Shown: positions 1 through 10,298, counted from the stretch's first letter. The stretch is DNA of 64,000 bases from Chitinophaga tropicalis (GCF_009758205.1 NZ_WRXN01000006.1:310001-374000); one strand, 5' to 3'. Translations and numbers: made by a program. Notes: generated by a model from the sequence alone, not told the origin.

Positions 1-50
1 ATGACAATGTATTAAAATCCCAGCAGTAAATAACTTTGAGTTGGCTTCAT

Positions 51-87
51 AAAAAAGCGTTTGCCTGATAAAGGCAAACGCTTTTTT
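51..87. terminator. Intrinsic terminator hairpin, bidirectional
   Basis: A perfect 16-bp inverted repeat (51-66 with 72-87, loop GATAA) starts with an A-run and ends with a T-run, so it can terminate transcription from either side. It probably closes a gene lying left of the window. The rest of 88-249 holds nothing I recognise. Confidence 0.8.
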
Positions 88-249
88 ACTGGATAAATAA
101 CCCTCATATTACTTCTCTTAACTGAAATAATCGATAGCATAGATTTACTAGACTTTGTAGGCTTATTGCCCTGTAACCCTGCACTGCTTTAACTATAACA
201 TATGGTTATCAGCCATAACTTTTAGTAATAACACAAGCCCAGCCTAATT

Positions 250-280
250 TTTGCCGGGATTCTGCAACGCTGTACTTTTG
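250..280 (+). promoter_or_regulatory. Candidate Bacteroidota promoter for the TauE/SafE gene
   Basis: TTG at 251-253 and TACTTTTG at 273-280 match the -33 (TTG) and -7 (TAnnTTTG) elements of Bacteroidota primary sigma promoters, with a 19-bp spacer. Transcription would start near 286, giving a leader of about 110 nt before the ATG at 397. Called from pattern only. Confidence 0.45.
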
Positions 281-396
281 AACTGTCCTCCGTAAGAACA
301 TCGATGTAACAACAAAGGATACCTGTAATTAAACCGACCGATCTGACATGCCAGCTCACCTCTGACATTGTTATCTATTTGCTGAAGGAAGTATTT

Positions 397-1182
397 ATGC
401 TCACATTACTACAACAAACTGATTACCTGGCCATATTGTTTATAGGCCTTATCGTTGGCTATCTTTCCGGCTTGCTGGGAAAGGGCGGAAGTGCAATCAG
501 CACACCAGCCTTACAGATATTTGCCGGCATTAACCCATTTTATGCGTTAGCTTCTCCCTTACCTGCAGCTATAACCAGTACCCTTTCTGCCACAACAGTA
601 TATAGCAGGGAAAAACTGTTTAACAGGCGGGTCATCATGACGGGCGCACTGGCAGGTATACCAGCTACTATCCTGGGTGCTTATGTAAGCAGCTATCTGA
701 AAGGAGAAACGCTGATGATATTTACCGCATTGTTTATTGTTACTATTGGCATTTCGCTCTTATACTCTTTCATAAAGAAAAAGCATGATATAGCAGAACA
801 TACGGTAGAAGCTGTAGATAATAACGGTTTGCTGATCATGGCTTCACTTGGTATAGGTTTGTTGTCAGGACTACTGGCTAATGCCGGTGGTATTTTGTTC
901 AGTTCATTCTTTATCAAGCGTTTGAAGATGCCTATCAAACAGGCGTTAGCATGTTCTATTGTACTCTCTGCATTACTTTCAGTGCCCGGCGCATTGGCGC
1001 ATTGGTGGCTGGGGCATATAGACTGGCTGATAGCATTCCTGCTGGCATTGACAGCTATTCCATCTTCCTACCTGGGTGCAAAGACAGCGGTAAAAATGAA
1101 ATCACCTGTATTGGAGAAGCTCTTTGCCTGTACTCTTATCCTCTTTGGTATCTACGATATTATCTATACACTCTGGAAATAA
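397..1182 (+). CDS. TauE/SafE-family sulfite/anion exporter-like permease
   Basis: A 261-residue polytopic inner-membrane protein of the TauE/SafE (DUF81) family, whose members move sulfite, sulfonates or other small organosulfur anions; the substrate here cannot be read from sequence. The N-terminal segment has the family's glycine-rich GLLGKGGSAISTP motif, and a second half-repeat GLLSGLLANAGGILFSS begins near residue 155, giving the usual two-repeat layout with about eight hydrophobic helices. A TTG six codons upstream (379) is possible, but the ATG at 397 is preceded by AAGGAAG and begins right before the first helix. It is monocistronic and converges on the YjbR gene. Confidence 0.85.
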   Translation: MLTLLQQTDYLAILFIGLIVGYLSGLLGKGGSAISTPALQIFAGINPFYALASPLPAAITSTLSATTVYSREKLFNRRVIMTGALAGIPATILGAYVSSYLKGETLMIFTALFIVTIGISLLYSFIKKKHDIAEHTVEAVDNNGLLIMASLGIGLLSGLLANAGGILFSSFFIKRLKMPIKQALACSIVLSALLSVPGALAHWWLGHIDWLIAFLLALTAIPSSYLGAKTAVKMKSPVLEKLFACTLILFGIYDIIYTLWK

Positions 1183-1186
1183 AAAA

Positions 1187-1205
1187 TGACTCCCTCCGGG
1201 AGCCA
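1187..1205. terminator. Hairpin between convergent genes
   Basis: An imperfect 8-bp stem (1187-1194 with 1198-1205, one mismatch) lies 5 bases after the permease stop, flanked by an A-run on the left. It probably serves as a terminator between the converging TauE and YjbR genes. The T-tract is weak. Confidence 0.35.
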
Positions 1206-1288
1206 TTATAATTTTAGTTCGGATAAACGCTGCCAGGCGCTATACGCAGAACTTCCGGGTATACAGTATCAGGCATAAGCCATGATCG

Positions 1289-1642
1289 CTACTTCACTCT
1301 TTCTTTCAGAATATGTTCCTGTTCTTCCGGAGGCAGTGTATTAACTACAAGATCATATGCATTTTGTAACAGTGACTGCAGCTCGGGTATTGGTAAGGTA
1401 TCCAGCTGCTTGATCTGCACCCAATGATAACGGGCCAGGTAAGGAGCAGGAACAATGCCTGGTTGTGAAATAAGGCGATGAAAGTCCTCAAGGCGGCATT
1501 TCAGTGACACCTGGTGAGGTGGGTTCTTGCATATCATGCAAAACAGTTTCTCTCCGACAAAAAAGCGAAGATCTTCATCCCACTTTTCTTCCTTCGTAAC
1601 TGAAGGAAATGCGAGGCAGTAATTAAGGGTCATGTCAAACAT
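1289..1642 (-). CDS. MmcQ/YjbR family DNA-binding-like protein
   Basis: A 117-residue protein of the MmcQ/YjbR family, a small alpha/beta fold (CyaY-like) often annotated DNA-binding but without a settled function. Typical family marks are the opening LNYCLAFPSVTKEEKWDEDLRF, a core with FFVGEKLFCMI and VSLKC, and the late YHWVQI segment followed by a helix. Met4 (1633) is an equally possible start. No operon partner is visible, and it converges on the TauE gene. The 348 bases upstream (1643-1990) contain only a long inverted repeat belonging to the next gene's 3' side. Confidence 0.8.
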   Translation of the reverse strand: MFDMTLNYCLAFPSVTKEEKWDEDLRFFVGEKLFCMICKNPPHQVSLKCRLEDFHRLISQPGIVPAPYLARYHWVQIKQLDTLPIPELQSLLQNAYDLVVNTLPPEEQEHILKERVK

Positions 1643-1899
1643 AATACTGGCAGCTTAAAGAGTTAAAAAATATTTTGCATGGAGTTTATAAAAGCCAAAA
1701 AACAATAAGAATGGTCAAAGGCCGTTGCTGAGTCCTTAGTGTTGTAAAATTGTATAGCAGTATGAATGTGGTAACTACCCTAAGACCTTGATGGTTATCC
1801 CTGATATCTAAAAATATTCCCACTATAAATTTAAGTATCTTTTCCCAAAGCGGGCGTATATTTTTCTGTTAATAATTTGAAACTGAAAACCATAAAAAT

Positions 1900-1971
1900 G
1901 GCCCACAGTGCACCATTTTACACTTATTATTCAGATAGAATAAATGAATAATATATTGGTGGCTGTGGGCC
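1900..1971 (-). repeat. Inverted repeat downstream of the DUF885 gene
   Basis: GGCCCACAG at 1900-1908 pairs exactly with CTGTGGGCC at 1963-1971, and the pairing continues inward with TGCACCA/TGGTGG. The enclosed 50 bases are AT-rich. It sits about 20 bases past the stop of the minus-strand DUF885 gene, so it may be a long-loop terminator or mRNA-stabilising hairpin. Otherwise 1643-1990 shows nothing. Confidence 0.4.
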
Positions 1972-1990
1972 TAATCTATTTTAAAAAAAG

Positions 1991-3760
1991 CTATTTAAAT
2001 CTTCTGGCCATTTTCTCTTCTAACACACTCAGAGGAACACAGCCGTCTTTCAGCAGTTCATCATGAAAGTCTTTGATACTGAAGCTACTACCTTTCTGCT
2101 GACTGTATCTGGCCCGTAACTCCCGTATCTTCAGCTCGCCTATCTTATAGGAAAGCGCCTGGCCCGGAATAGCCATATAACGCTCAATTTCAGCCACAGC
2201 TTCAGCTTCACTGAGGGGCTCGTTATCCATCATATATTTAATGGCCTGTTCACGGGTCCACCCTTTATAGTGCATACCAACATCCACCACCAGGCGGATA
2301 GCGCGGTGGATCTCATCAGACAGGTGCCCGAAGTAACTGTAAGGGTTGGTGTACAATCCCAGGTCTTTACCCAGGCTCTCACAGTAGAGAGCGTAACCTT
2401 CCCCATAAGAGCCTACCCACGTAAAGCGGCGGAATTTAGGCAGGGAATCATTCTCCTGCTGGATAGAGATCTGGAAGTGATGGCCCGGGATGGCTTCATG
2501 AAGGAAAAGACATTCCATACCGGTATAATTAAAAGTACGCGCATCCAGGATAGGTACGTAGAAGATGCCGGGACGGGTACCATCAGCACTACCCTGCATA
2601 TATTCAGCGCTGGCAGACGCCGCACGGAATGCCTCAGTTTGCCTTACCTCGAATTTTGTTTTCGGCAGATGGCCATACAGCTGCCTCACCGCCGGCATTA
2701 TCTTTTGCTCTATAGCTCTGAAAGAGTCCAGTACCTGCACCGGTGTACTGAATATCCTGAACTGCTTGTCTGTCCGGATGAACTCAAAGAAAGCAGGCAG
2801 GTCTCCTTTGAAACCAACATTGGCTTTCACGGTTTCCATTTCCATACGGATACGCGCCACTTCTTTTTCGCCGGTAGCAAAGATCTCATCAGGCGTCAGG
2901 TTGGTGGTGGTCCAGTACCTGATCAGGTAGGAATACCATTCCTTACCGTTAGGCAAGCTGCTGTAGCCGCTTGTAGTACGGGCTTTTGCCAGGTATTCAT
3001 TTTTAAAGAAATCATGCAGTTTGCTGTAAGAAGAGAGTACGTACTGCTCAATAGTAGCTGCGTATTCTGTGCTGAGTGCTTTTTTAGCTGCACTGTCCAG
3101 CTCCTGTGGCAATGTTTTTAGTGGGGCGTAGAATATATTCCCCGTGTCTTTTTGAGAAAGATCTGCCAACTGGGGAATGACCTTCAGTACCAGTGCTTTT
3201 GGCAGTACATAGCCTGTCGCAATACCCCTTTTCATGTTGGCAATGGCTGTATCACTCCACTCAGCAAAGCTTTTCATCCTTTTCATGAACTTTTCATAAT
3301 CAGCCTTGTTTTTAAATGGCTGAGCTCCCGTACCGGAACCATATTGAGGCAATGTGAGCGTAAGACCCCAGAACTGCTGGATAGGCATCAGATGGTCAGG
3401 AAAGCGGAGGCCTTCTTTTGCGATGGCAAGCTCTCTTGAAAGCATGGAATAGCTGATCAGGTCGTTAGCATCCAGGGAAGATGTATCAATTCCCTGTAAC
3501 GCAGCCTGATACCTGGTAAGATGACTGTCCAGCCGGGCCCTGAAATTTTCGCTGATATCTATCTGTAGCTCTCCGTCCAGCTCATGTTCTCCGTTCACGG
3601 TTGCTTCCAGTGGGAACAACTTCATCTTGTCATCATAATAGCGCTGAACCAGGGAATGCAGGGAATCCGCGTCATTCTTTCCGGCCTGTTTGCCTTGCTG
3701 TGTACAGGCCGCTGCCAGCAGTATGACTGCCAGCAAAAAATAGTGGGTTTTTTTGAACAT
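1991..3760 (-). CDS. DUF885 family lipoprotein, putative zinc metallopeptidase
   Basis: A 589-residue secreted lipoprotein: residues 1-20 form a signal peptide ending in a lipobox (AAACT, Cys19), so it should be anchored in a periplasmic or outer-membrane face. The body is a DUF885 domain. Its diagnostic HEAIPGHHFQ motif (about residue 424) supplies two His ligands and a Glu, followed by a conserved YGEGYALYCE segment that carries the downstream Glu. Family members are predicted zinc peptidases; no substrate is evident. It is monocistronic, and full length for the family. The plus-strand frames over it are shadows. Confidence 0.88.
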   Translation of the reverse strand: MFKKTHYFLLAVILLAAACTQQGKQAGKNDADSLHSLVQRYYDDKMKLFPLEATVNGEHELDGELQIDISENFRARLDSHLTRYQAALQGIDTSSLDANDLISYSMLSRELAIAKEGLRFPDHLMPIQQFWGLTLTLPQYGSGTGAQPFKNKADYEKFMKRMKSFAEWSDTAIANMKRGIATGYVLPKALVLKVIPQLADLSQKDTGNIFYAPLKTLPQELDSAAKKALSTEYAATIEQYVLSSYSKLHDFFKNEYLAKARTTSGYSSLPNGKEWYSYLIRYWTTTNLTPDEIFATGEKEVARIRMEMETVKANVGFKGDLPAFFEFIRTDKQFRIFSTPVQVLDSFRAIEQKIMPAVRQLYGHLPKTKFEVRQTEAFRAASASAEYMQGSADGTRPGIFYVPILDARTFNYTGMECLFLHEAIPGHHFQISIQQENDSLPKFRRFTWVGSYGEGYALYCESLGKDLGLYTNPYSYFGHLSDEIHRAIRLVVDVGMHYKGWTREQAIKYMMDNEPLSEAEAVAEIERYMAIPGQALSYKIGELKIRELRARYSQQKGSSFSIKDFHDELLKDGCVPLSVLEEKMARRFK

Positions 3761-3868
3761 GATTAGATTATGTTGATCAGATTAATGATAAAAACTCAGA
3801 TTGATATACTATGTAAAGCTAAATCACTCTCAAACCATCCCTGTATAAAGCTGACAAACATTAAATAT

Positions 3869-3899
3869 AAAAAAAAACACTCCGAAGAATCGGAATGTT
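3869..3899 (-). terminator. Intrinsic terminator (minus strand)
   Basis: A 10-bp stem (3876-3885 with 3890-3899, one wobble pair, loop AGAA) is followed on the minus strand by a run of nine T. It lies about 150 bases past the stop of the two-domain DUF1080 gene and is its likely terminator. Elsewhere in 3761-4050 I see no gene. Confidence 0.7.
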
Positions 3900-4050
3900 T
3901 TATATAGAACAGTGAACAATGAAAACTCTTTAATTGGTTGATAATGATGCGGATACCGCATTTTTTCAAAATTTATCAACTCATCTGCTTCAGCGAGCCA
4001 AGGCAGACCGGATGCAAAATTACTTCAATTAACAAAGTAAACTTGTTAAC

Positions 4051-5418
4051 CTAATTTAAATTTTTGATTTTTATGCTACGAAATGATACAGTATTCCCAT
4101 GATCCTGTAACAGAATATGTCCTTCGGGCCACTGGCCAAAGTTATTCCAATTTTTATATTTACTGATAGCCACCAGGTCCTTAAATTCCTTGGAACCCCT
4201 TTCGTACTCCAGCATTTTAAACCCGTTAAGCCAATGCTCAACATGATTATTCGGATATACGACAACCCTGCCATGGTTCCATTCACCTATCTTCTTGATA
4301 GCCTGTTTGTTATCCTTACGGGTGATCAGGTCGTACAGGGATGACAGTGTTCTGTTACCATCACGGCCCAGTTTGGCATCAGGATGACGTTCGTCGTCCA
4401 ATACCTGGTATTCCAGCCCTATGGCCGACTTCCCTTTCGTATCGTAGTCTTCTTTTACAAAATATTTAACACCACTGTTGGCTCCTTCTGTCAGTTTGAA
4501 ATCAAACTCCAGTTCAAAAGCGCCATATTCTTTAGTGGTAACAATGTCGCCGCCGGAACCCATTTCATCACCGTTTGACTGATGAATGGTAAGCTCGCCA
4601 TTCTCAATACCCCATCCTTTATCAGGGAACTTATCCTGGTTTACACGACGCCATCCGTTGCTTGTCTTACCGTCCCATAACAATGAGAAGCCATTCTTCT
4701 TTTCTTGTGCAGAAATATCATTTGGCAACTCATTAACAACGTAAATGTTATCATATGGAGTATACTGGGAAGGTGCAGGATTTTCTATGATCCTGATATT
4801 ACGCCAGTGTATCTGTTTACCCTTATCGTCCGCTTTATAAATAGCATGTACCTGCAAGGCAATGAACCCTTTCAGGGTCATATTATCTATCAGGTGTGCT
4901 GCAGGCACGCCGTTTACCCATGTACGGATCTCAGCGCCACGGCACTCAATACGATATTTATTCCATCCTTCCTTTTTAAAAGCAGTTTTCGCTGCGGGGT
5001 TAAGCTCCAGCGGATACAACCATCCACGGCGGGCCTCATCATAAATGCCCCCGCTCCAGGCGCGGTCACTCGGGTCCACTTCCATCTGGTAGCCATGCAC
5101 CCGCCCATTATTATAGTCAGGCTTGCTTTCACTGCGGAACTGTATCCCGTAGTTCATCGCTGCATCCAGCTTCAGCTCAAGTTCAAGGATGAAATCACCA
5201 TAGTCTTTTTCGGTGGCAAGGAAAGAATTAGGACTGCCGGTTACGGAGGTACCTGTAATTACTCCGTCTTTTGCCTCATAAATGGCTGTTCCGTTGACCT
5301 GTTTCCAACCGTTTAGATTTTTGCCGTTAAAAAGTGTTTGCCACTGCACCTTTTTTTGTTGCCCCAGAGCAAAGCTGCTCATAAGTATGGCACTGCATAC
5401 TAATAACGTGTTTTTCAT
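4051..5418 (-). CDS. Secreted two-domain DUF1080 (3-keto-disaccharide hydrolase-like) protein
   Basis: A 455-residue exported protein with a signal peptide (residues 1-19, cut after ALG) and two concanavalin-like DUF1080 domains, each opening with the family signature: [13 protein letters not shown] at about residue 29 and [14 protein letters not shown] at about 247. DUF1080 (3-keto-disaccharide hydrolase) proteins act on oxidised or otherwise modified glycosides in Bacteroidota and Planctomycetes. The second domain retains GIENGELTI and a GANSGVKYF core. An ATG two codons earlier (5424) is possible; I prefer the one starting MKN because it gives a classic signal peptide. It is divergent from a SusC/SusD pair and probably acts on the same glycan. 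Confidence 0.82.
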   Translation of the reverse strand: MKNTLLVCSAILMSSFALGQQKKVQWQTLFNGKNLNGWKQVNGTAIYEAKDGVITGTSVTGSPNSFLATEKDYGDFILELELKLDAAMNYGIQFRSESKPDYNNGRVHGYQMEVDPSDRAWSGGIYDEARRGWLYPLELNPAAKTAFKKEGWNKYRIECRGAEIRTWVNGVPAAHLIDNMTLKGFIALQVHAIYKADDKGKQIHWRNIRIIENPAPSQYTPYDNIYVVNELPNDISAQEKKNGFSLLWDGKTSNGWRRVNQDKFPDKGWGIENGELTIHQSNGDEMGSGGDIVTTKEYGAFELEFDFKLTEGANSGVKYFVKEDYDTKGKSAIGLEYQVLDDERHPDAKLGRDGNRTLSSLYDLITRKDNKQAIKKIGEWNHGRVVVYPNNHVEHWLNGFKMLEYERGSKEFKDLVAISKYKNWNNFGQWPEGHILLQDHGNTVSFRSIKIKNLN

Positions 5419-5521
5419 AACCATAGACCAAAAGTACTCTTAAAAGTAATTAATGATAAGAACTTCTACAACCGATTGCATGGTTAAATGTGATGAACGG
5501 TTTTTTTTCATGTTGATTTTA

Positions 5522-5535
5522 TGCAATCGTTTGCA
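5522..5535. promoter_or_regulatory. LacI-family operator-like palindrome
   Basis: TGCAATCGTTTGCA is a 14-bp palindrome with the central CG and TGCAA/TTGCA half-sites typical of LacI/GalR-family operators. It lies in the 246-bp divergent region between the DUF1080 gene and susC, where it could control both. No lacI gene is in the window. Confidence 0.5.
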
Positions 5536-5664
5536 ATTTATAACTAATCTGCTTAACTTGTACTACCCCGTCCCCTGAAAACACGTTAGGAAAACCTGGA
5601 AAAACAACCAAAACCCGGATCCTTCAGGGCGATGCATTCTGTTACTTTTTTTAAAATTCTACGT

Positions 5665-8661
5665 ATGAACTACACGTTATTGAAAGTGGTGACGACCTTA
5701 TTCTGTCTCCTGTGCTGGAGTGGAGCCCTCCTCGCACAACAAACCTTCACTGTTACCGGAGGGATCAAGGCCCCTGATGGCACACCTATTATAGGAGCCA
5801 CAGTATCGGTCAAAGGAAAGAAAATAGGAACAGTTTCTGATGCCACCGGTACCTACAAGCTGAAAGTACCGGGCGATGCCATCCTGGTAATCTCGTTCAT
5901 CGGCTACCTGCCAAAGGAAATTCCTGTTAACAACCGGACCACCGTTGATGTTCAGCTATCTGACGACCAGAAAAAACTGGATGAGGTCGTAGTAGTAGGA
6001 TACGGTCAGCAGAAGAAAAAAGATGTGACCGGTTCCATTTCTTCCATCAGCAGCAAGTCCATTATGGAAGTGCCGGTTACCAATGCCCAGCAGGCGCTGC
6101 AGGGACGTACTCCCGGTATTGATGTTCTGAACAACAGTAATAAGCCGGGCGATGAGCCCAGGGTGAGAGTGAGAGGTACCCGCTCCTTATCCGCCGGCAA
6201 CGATCCGTTGTATGTTGTGGATGGAATACCTTTTGCAGGTACCCTCAACGATATTAACCCACAGGACATCTCCTCCATGGATGTCTTAAAAGATGCCTCC
6301 GCCACCGCCATCTATGGCTCCCGCGGAGCTAACGGCGTAGTGCTGGTCACCACCCGCAAAGGAAAAATGGGCCCGCCGGAAGTAACCTACAACGGCATGT
6401 ACGGATTTGTAAACACACTGGGCCGTACAGATATGATGGACAGCGACCAGTACCTGGCCATGAAAAGGGAAGCCAACAGGGCGTCCGGATTGTATGATGA
6501 TAATAACCCGGAAGCCTCAGACGCTAAGATCTTCAATGCCACCGAACTGGCTAATATTAAAAAAGGGATAAACACTGACTGGCAGAAACTAATGCTGGAC
6601 CAGGGATGGCAAACCCGCCATTCACTCGGGGTAAGCGGGGGAACAGAAAATACTAAATACGCTGTAACCGGCGGTTACTTCAAAGATCAGGGGGTATTAA
6701 AACTACAGAGCTACGAACGTTATAACCTGCATGTCAGTATTGATCAGAAAATTGGCAAACGTATACAGGTAGGAGCATCCACACTGGCTACCTACAGCAT
6801 GCGTAAAGGAGGCACCTATAACGGGATGACCGCCTCACTGAAAATGCTGCCTATCGCTGCTCCCTACGATGATAATGGTAAACTGATCACCTACCCTACA
6901 GGCGATAACCAGCAACCTAATCCGCTATTGGATTATGTAGATGGGAATCGTGTCGAAAGACTGAGCCACCTGCGTTTCTTTAATAGCCTGTATGGAGAGG
7001 TAACTATCCTCGACGGACTAAAATACAGGTTGAACCTGGGTACAGACGTTATGCAGAATAACTATGGCCTTTTCCAGGGAAAGAAAAACACAGACCTGCT
7101 GATAGGTGGTGGCGATGCCACTGCCCGCAAGGAAGGACAGTTTGTATGGGCATATACAGTTGAGCACCTGCTTACTTACAATAAGACCTTCAACAGGAAA
7201 CATAATGTCAACTTCACCGGTCTTTATAGTGTGCAACGTCAGCGGGAAGATACTTCCACTGCGGCAGTAAGAGGTATACCGGTAGAATGGCAGGAATATT
7301 ATAACCTTGGCCAGGCGGCAAACGTAACAGGAATTGGAAGCCAGTTGGGTACCTGGACTATCCTTTCCTATATGGGACGCGTCAACTACGGATATGATGA
7401 CCGCTATCTGCTCACACTCACATTACGTGCAGACGGTTCTTCCCGCTTTGCATCAGGACATAAATGGGGATATTTCCCTTCAGTGGCTGTAGGTTGGAAT
7501 ATCACCAGCGAAGAATTTATGAAAGGCGCCGGCGGAGTAGAGCTCCTGAAACTGCGTGGTAGTTATGGCCGTATCGGTAACACCGGTATTCCTCCATATG
7601 CCACACAGGGATCGCTGGGGCGTTATCCTTATTCATTCGGTAATAAAGGCGTTACTGGTTTCCAGCCTACTTTACTGCGTAACCCCGATCTGACCTGGGA
7701 AACGACCGCTTCTACCAACATTGGCCTGGACTTCAGTTTCCTGAAAGGCAGGATCTCCGGTACCATAGATCTCTATAAACAGAAAACCACAGATCTGCTG
7801 TTACAGCGCTTCCTGCCATATAGCAATGGTGTGGATTATGTGCTGGAAAACACGGGTACCACACAGAACAAGGGGCTTGAAGTCGGCTTGTCTACAGTTA
7901 ACATTGAAACGAAGAGCGGGTTCCGCTGGTCAATGGATGTGAACATGTTCCTGAACCGGGAAAAGATCCTTGCCCTGGGAGAAGGAAAAACTCAGGATGT
8001 AGGTAATGGCTGGTTTGTAGGTCAGCCTACTTATGTATACTATGATTATAAGAAAGTAGGTATCTGGCAGGATGAAACTGCTGCTCAGGTATATAAACAA
8101 CATCAGGGAGAGATACAGCTGGCCGATGTGAATGGAGACAAGCTGCTGAACGATAAAGACCGCGTGATACTGGGTACTCCGCAGCCTAAATGGTCCGGAG
8201 GTATGACGCAGCGTTTTGCTTTCAAAGGTCTGGACTTGGCTGTGGTGGCTTTTGCACGTATGGGTAGTAAAGTAAAGAGCGATTTCTATTCTACTTATAA
8301 TACCCTGTATGGCCGTTATAACAACCTGGATGTCAGCTACTGGACGCCGGATAATCATACGAACGATTTCCCCCGTCCAAATGCTAACCAGGAACGCCCC
8401 AATAACTATAATACACTGAGTTATTTTGATGGTTCCTTCTTCAAGATCCGAAATATCACTTTAGGCTATTCCATGCCTGACCGTATAATGAAACGCTGGC
8501 AGATGCAGGCTTTACGGTTCTCTGTAGATGTGAAGCAACCGCTGATCCTTGCGCCCTACCGGCAGAAATATAAAGGGATAGATCCTGAAGATGTAAATAC
8601 CATCGGTGTTGATGCTCCTGCTACATGGATGCTGCAGTTTGGTGTAAATGCTACTTTCTAA
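5665..8661 (+). CDS. SusC/RagA-family TonB-linked outer membrane receptor
   Basis: A 998-residue outer-membrane beta-barrel that takes up oligosaccharides or peptides with its SusD partner, energised by TonB. Residues 1-24 are a signal peptide (ending LLAQQ). Next comes a CarboxypepD_reg-like domain (about 28-105: GTPIIGATVSVKG, YIG-type IGYLP), the SusC signature linker LDEVVVVGYGQQKKKDVTGS (near residue 110), a plug with DPLYVVDGIP and YGSRGANGVV, and a long barrel ending in a terminal Phe. There is no STN domain, so it is not of the sigma-signalling type. An in-frame ATG at 5632 would add 11 residues before the signal peptide and is less likely. The SusD gene follows. Confidence 0.9.
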   Translation: MNYTLLKVVTTLFCLLCWSGALLAQQTFTVTGGIKAPDGTPIIGATVSVKGKKIGTVSDATGTYKLKVPGDAILVISFIGYLPKEIPVNNRTTVDVQLSDDQKKLDEVVVVGYGQQKKKDVTGSISSISSKSIMEVPVTNAQQALQGRTPGIDVLNNSNKPGDEPRVRVRGTRSLSAGNDPLYVVDGIPFAGTLNDINPQDISSMDVLKDASATAIYGSRGANGVVLVTTRKGKMGPPEVTYNGMYGFVNTLGRTDMMDSDQYLAMKREANRASGLYDDNNPEASDAKIFNATELANIKKGINTDWQKLMLDQGWQTRHSLGVSGGTENTKYAVTGGYFKDQGVLKLQSYERYNLHVSIDQKIGKRIQVGASTLATYSMRKGGTYNGMTASLKMLPIAAPYDDNGKLITYPTGDNQQPNPLLDYVDGNRVERLSHLRFFNSLYGEVTILDGLKYRLNLGTDVMQNNYGLFQGKKNTDLLIGGGDATARKEGQFVWAYTVEHLLTYNKTFNRKHNVNFTGLYSVQRQREDTSTAAVRGIPVEWQEYYNLGQAANVTGIGSQLGTWTILSYMGRVNYGYDDRYLLTLTLRADGSSRFASGHKWGYFPSVAVGWNITSEEFMKGAGGVELLKLRGSYGRIGNTGIPPYATQGSLGRYPYSFGNKGVTGFQPTLLRNPDLTWETTASTNIGLDFSFLKGRISGTIDLYKQKTTDLLLQRFLPYSNGVDYVLENTGTTQNKGLEVGLSTVNIETKSGFRWSMDVNMFLNREKILALGEGKTQDVGNGWFVGQPTYVYYDYKKVGIWQDETAAQVYKQHQGEIQLADVNGDKLLNDKDRVILGTPQPKWSGGMTQRFAFKGLDLAVVAFARMGSKVKSDFYSTYNTLYGRYNNLDVSYWTPDNHTNDFPRPNANQERPNNYNTLSYFDGSFFKIRNITLGYSMPDRIMKRWQMQALRFSVDVKQPLILAPYRQKYKGIDPEDVNTIGVDAPATWMLQFGVNATF

Positions 8662-8680
8662 TTATCAAAAAAGAACGATC

Positions 8681-10291
8681 ATGAAAAATATATTGTGGGG
8701 CCTGTGCCTTTGTTTATGCGTGGTTGCAGGTTGTAATAAAATGCTGGATGAAGAAGTAGTATCTTCGGTAACAGACGACTTCTATAACACTCCTGCCGGT
8801 TTTCAGACCGCCGTGAATGGCAGCTATTCAGCATTACGCAGTTTTTACAGTACAGAACGTGGTATGACAGTGACAGTATTTGGTACTGATACTTATACCA
8901 ATGGTTCGGATGGCGACTTTAAATTCGCGAATCAATACACTTCCCAGCTGGATGCCCGTTATATCCATCTGAGGGATATATGGAATAATTTCTACCAGAC
9001 CATCAACACCTGTAACGCTGTACAGGAAAGGGCTGATCTGGTACCCGAGCTGGATAGTGCGGTAAAGCGTTCTGGCATAGCACAGGCGCGTTTCTGCAGG
9101 GCTAATTATTATTTTATCCTGTTGCAGTTGTTTGGCCCTGTTCCATTAAGACTGCAGGAAAATAAAGAGATCCTTACAGAAGCACATCGTGACCCTGTTG
9201 CAGATATCTATAATTCTATCATTGCAGATCTGAATTATGCGGTGCAGGTATTACCTGTTACACAAACGGAATGGGGACGTGCCACCAAACCTGCAGCAGA
9301 GCATCTGCTGGCAAGAGTGTACCTGACCCGCGCTACTTCTGAGGTTGCCGGTGCATCAGATTATGATAGTGCCGCGACTTATGCTTCAAAGCTGATCTCT
9401 GCTTATGGCTTTCAGTTATTGCCTGATGTTGGACAGGTATGGGCACAGGGTAAAGAAAATAACCAGGAAACCATCTTTGCTGTGCAGTATACTACTGATG
9501 CGCTGTACAACTCAACAGATAATAATGCCTGCCGTTTCTTCCTCATGCAGTATGACATACTGGGTATGAAACGTGATCTGGCTAATGGTACGCCTTGGAA
9601 ACGCTTCCGCCCTACACGCTTCCTGCTGGATACGCTCTATAAGGAAAGAGTACATGACACCCGCTATGATAAATTCTTTACTACCACCTGGTATGCCAAT
9701 GACCCTGCAGGCAAGATCCCTGTTGGCGATACTATTGTGTATATGCCGGGATATGATGTATCAGATGCGGTGATCAAAAGCAAGACCTACCTCATGGTAC
9801 CTCCGCGTAACTACACAGAAAGATTGTATCCTTCCCTCAACAAATTTGCAGACGCCCTGCGTCCAGATAACCAGGCTTCCGGTGTACGTCCGTTCATTGC
9901 TTACCGCCTGGCGGAAGACTACCTGATTGCTGCAGAAGCATTGATGTATAAAGGTGATAAAGCTACTGCTGTCAGCTATATCAACACGCTGCGTACACGT
10001 GCTGCCAGAGTAGGTGCTACAGAAGGAGAAACAACTGCACATAAAGACGCTATGAAGATCACAGAAGACCAGTTAAACATCGATTTCATCCTGGATGAAC
10101 GCGGACGCGAACTGGTAGGAGAGCAGATGCGATGGTTTGACCTGGTACGCACACACAAACTCCTTGAACGTGTAAGATTACATAACCCGCAGGGAGGGCC
10201 TAATATTGAAGAGAAACATACACTAAGGCCTATTCCGCAAGACCAGATAGACAGGACAAGTAATGAGTTCCCGCAGAATAAAGGATATTGA
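8681..10291 (+). CDS. SusD/RagB-family nutrient-binding outer membrane lipoprotein
   Basis: A 536-residue surface lipoprotein that binds substrate as the lid of the SusC channel upstream. The signal peptide ends in VVAGC, with the lipidated Cys at about residue 18. The rest shows the SusD plan: N-terminal SusD-like region with TPAGFQTAVNGSYSALR, helical TPR-like pairs (ARFCRANYYFILLQLFGPVPL, EHLLARVYLTRA), and the C-terminal RagB box with DERGRELVGEQMRWFDLVRT and the closing HTLRPIPQ. The start at 8681 is chosen because the earlier ATG (8648) overlaps the susC end and lacks a signal peptide. Same transcription unit as susC. Confidence 0.9.
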   Translation: MKNILWGLCLCLCVVAGCNKMLDEEVVSSVTDDFYNTPAGFQTAVNGSYSALRSFYSTERGMTVTVFGTDTYTNGSDGDFKFANQYTSQLDARYIHLRDIWNNFYQTINTCNAVQERADLVPELDSAVKRSGIAQARFCRANYYFILLQLFGPVPLRLQENKEILTEAHRDPVADIYNSIIADLNYAVQVLPVTQTEWGRATKPAAEHLLARVYLTRATSEVAGASDYDSAATYASKLISAYGFQLLPDVGQVWAQGKENNQETIFAVQYTTDALYNSTDNNACRFFLMQYDILGMKRDLANGTPWKRFRPTRFLLDTLYKERVHDTRYDKFFTTTWYANDPAGKIPVGDTIVYMPGYDVSDAVIKSKTYLMVPPRNYTERLYPSLNKFADALRPDNQASGVRPFIAYRLAEDYLIAAEALMYKGDKATAVSYINTLRTRAARVGATEGETTAHKDAMKITEDQLNIDFILDERGRELVGEQMRWFDLVRTHKLLERVRLHNPQGGPNIEEKHTLRPIPQDQIDRTSNEFPQNKGY

Positions 10292-10298
10292 TTTATTT

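Noticed and set aside
2270-3121. 283-codon plus-strand frame opposite the DUF885 gene
   Set aside because: Antisense to an intact gene with all its motifs; composition typical of a shadow frame.
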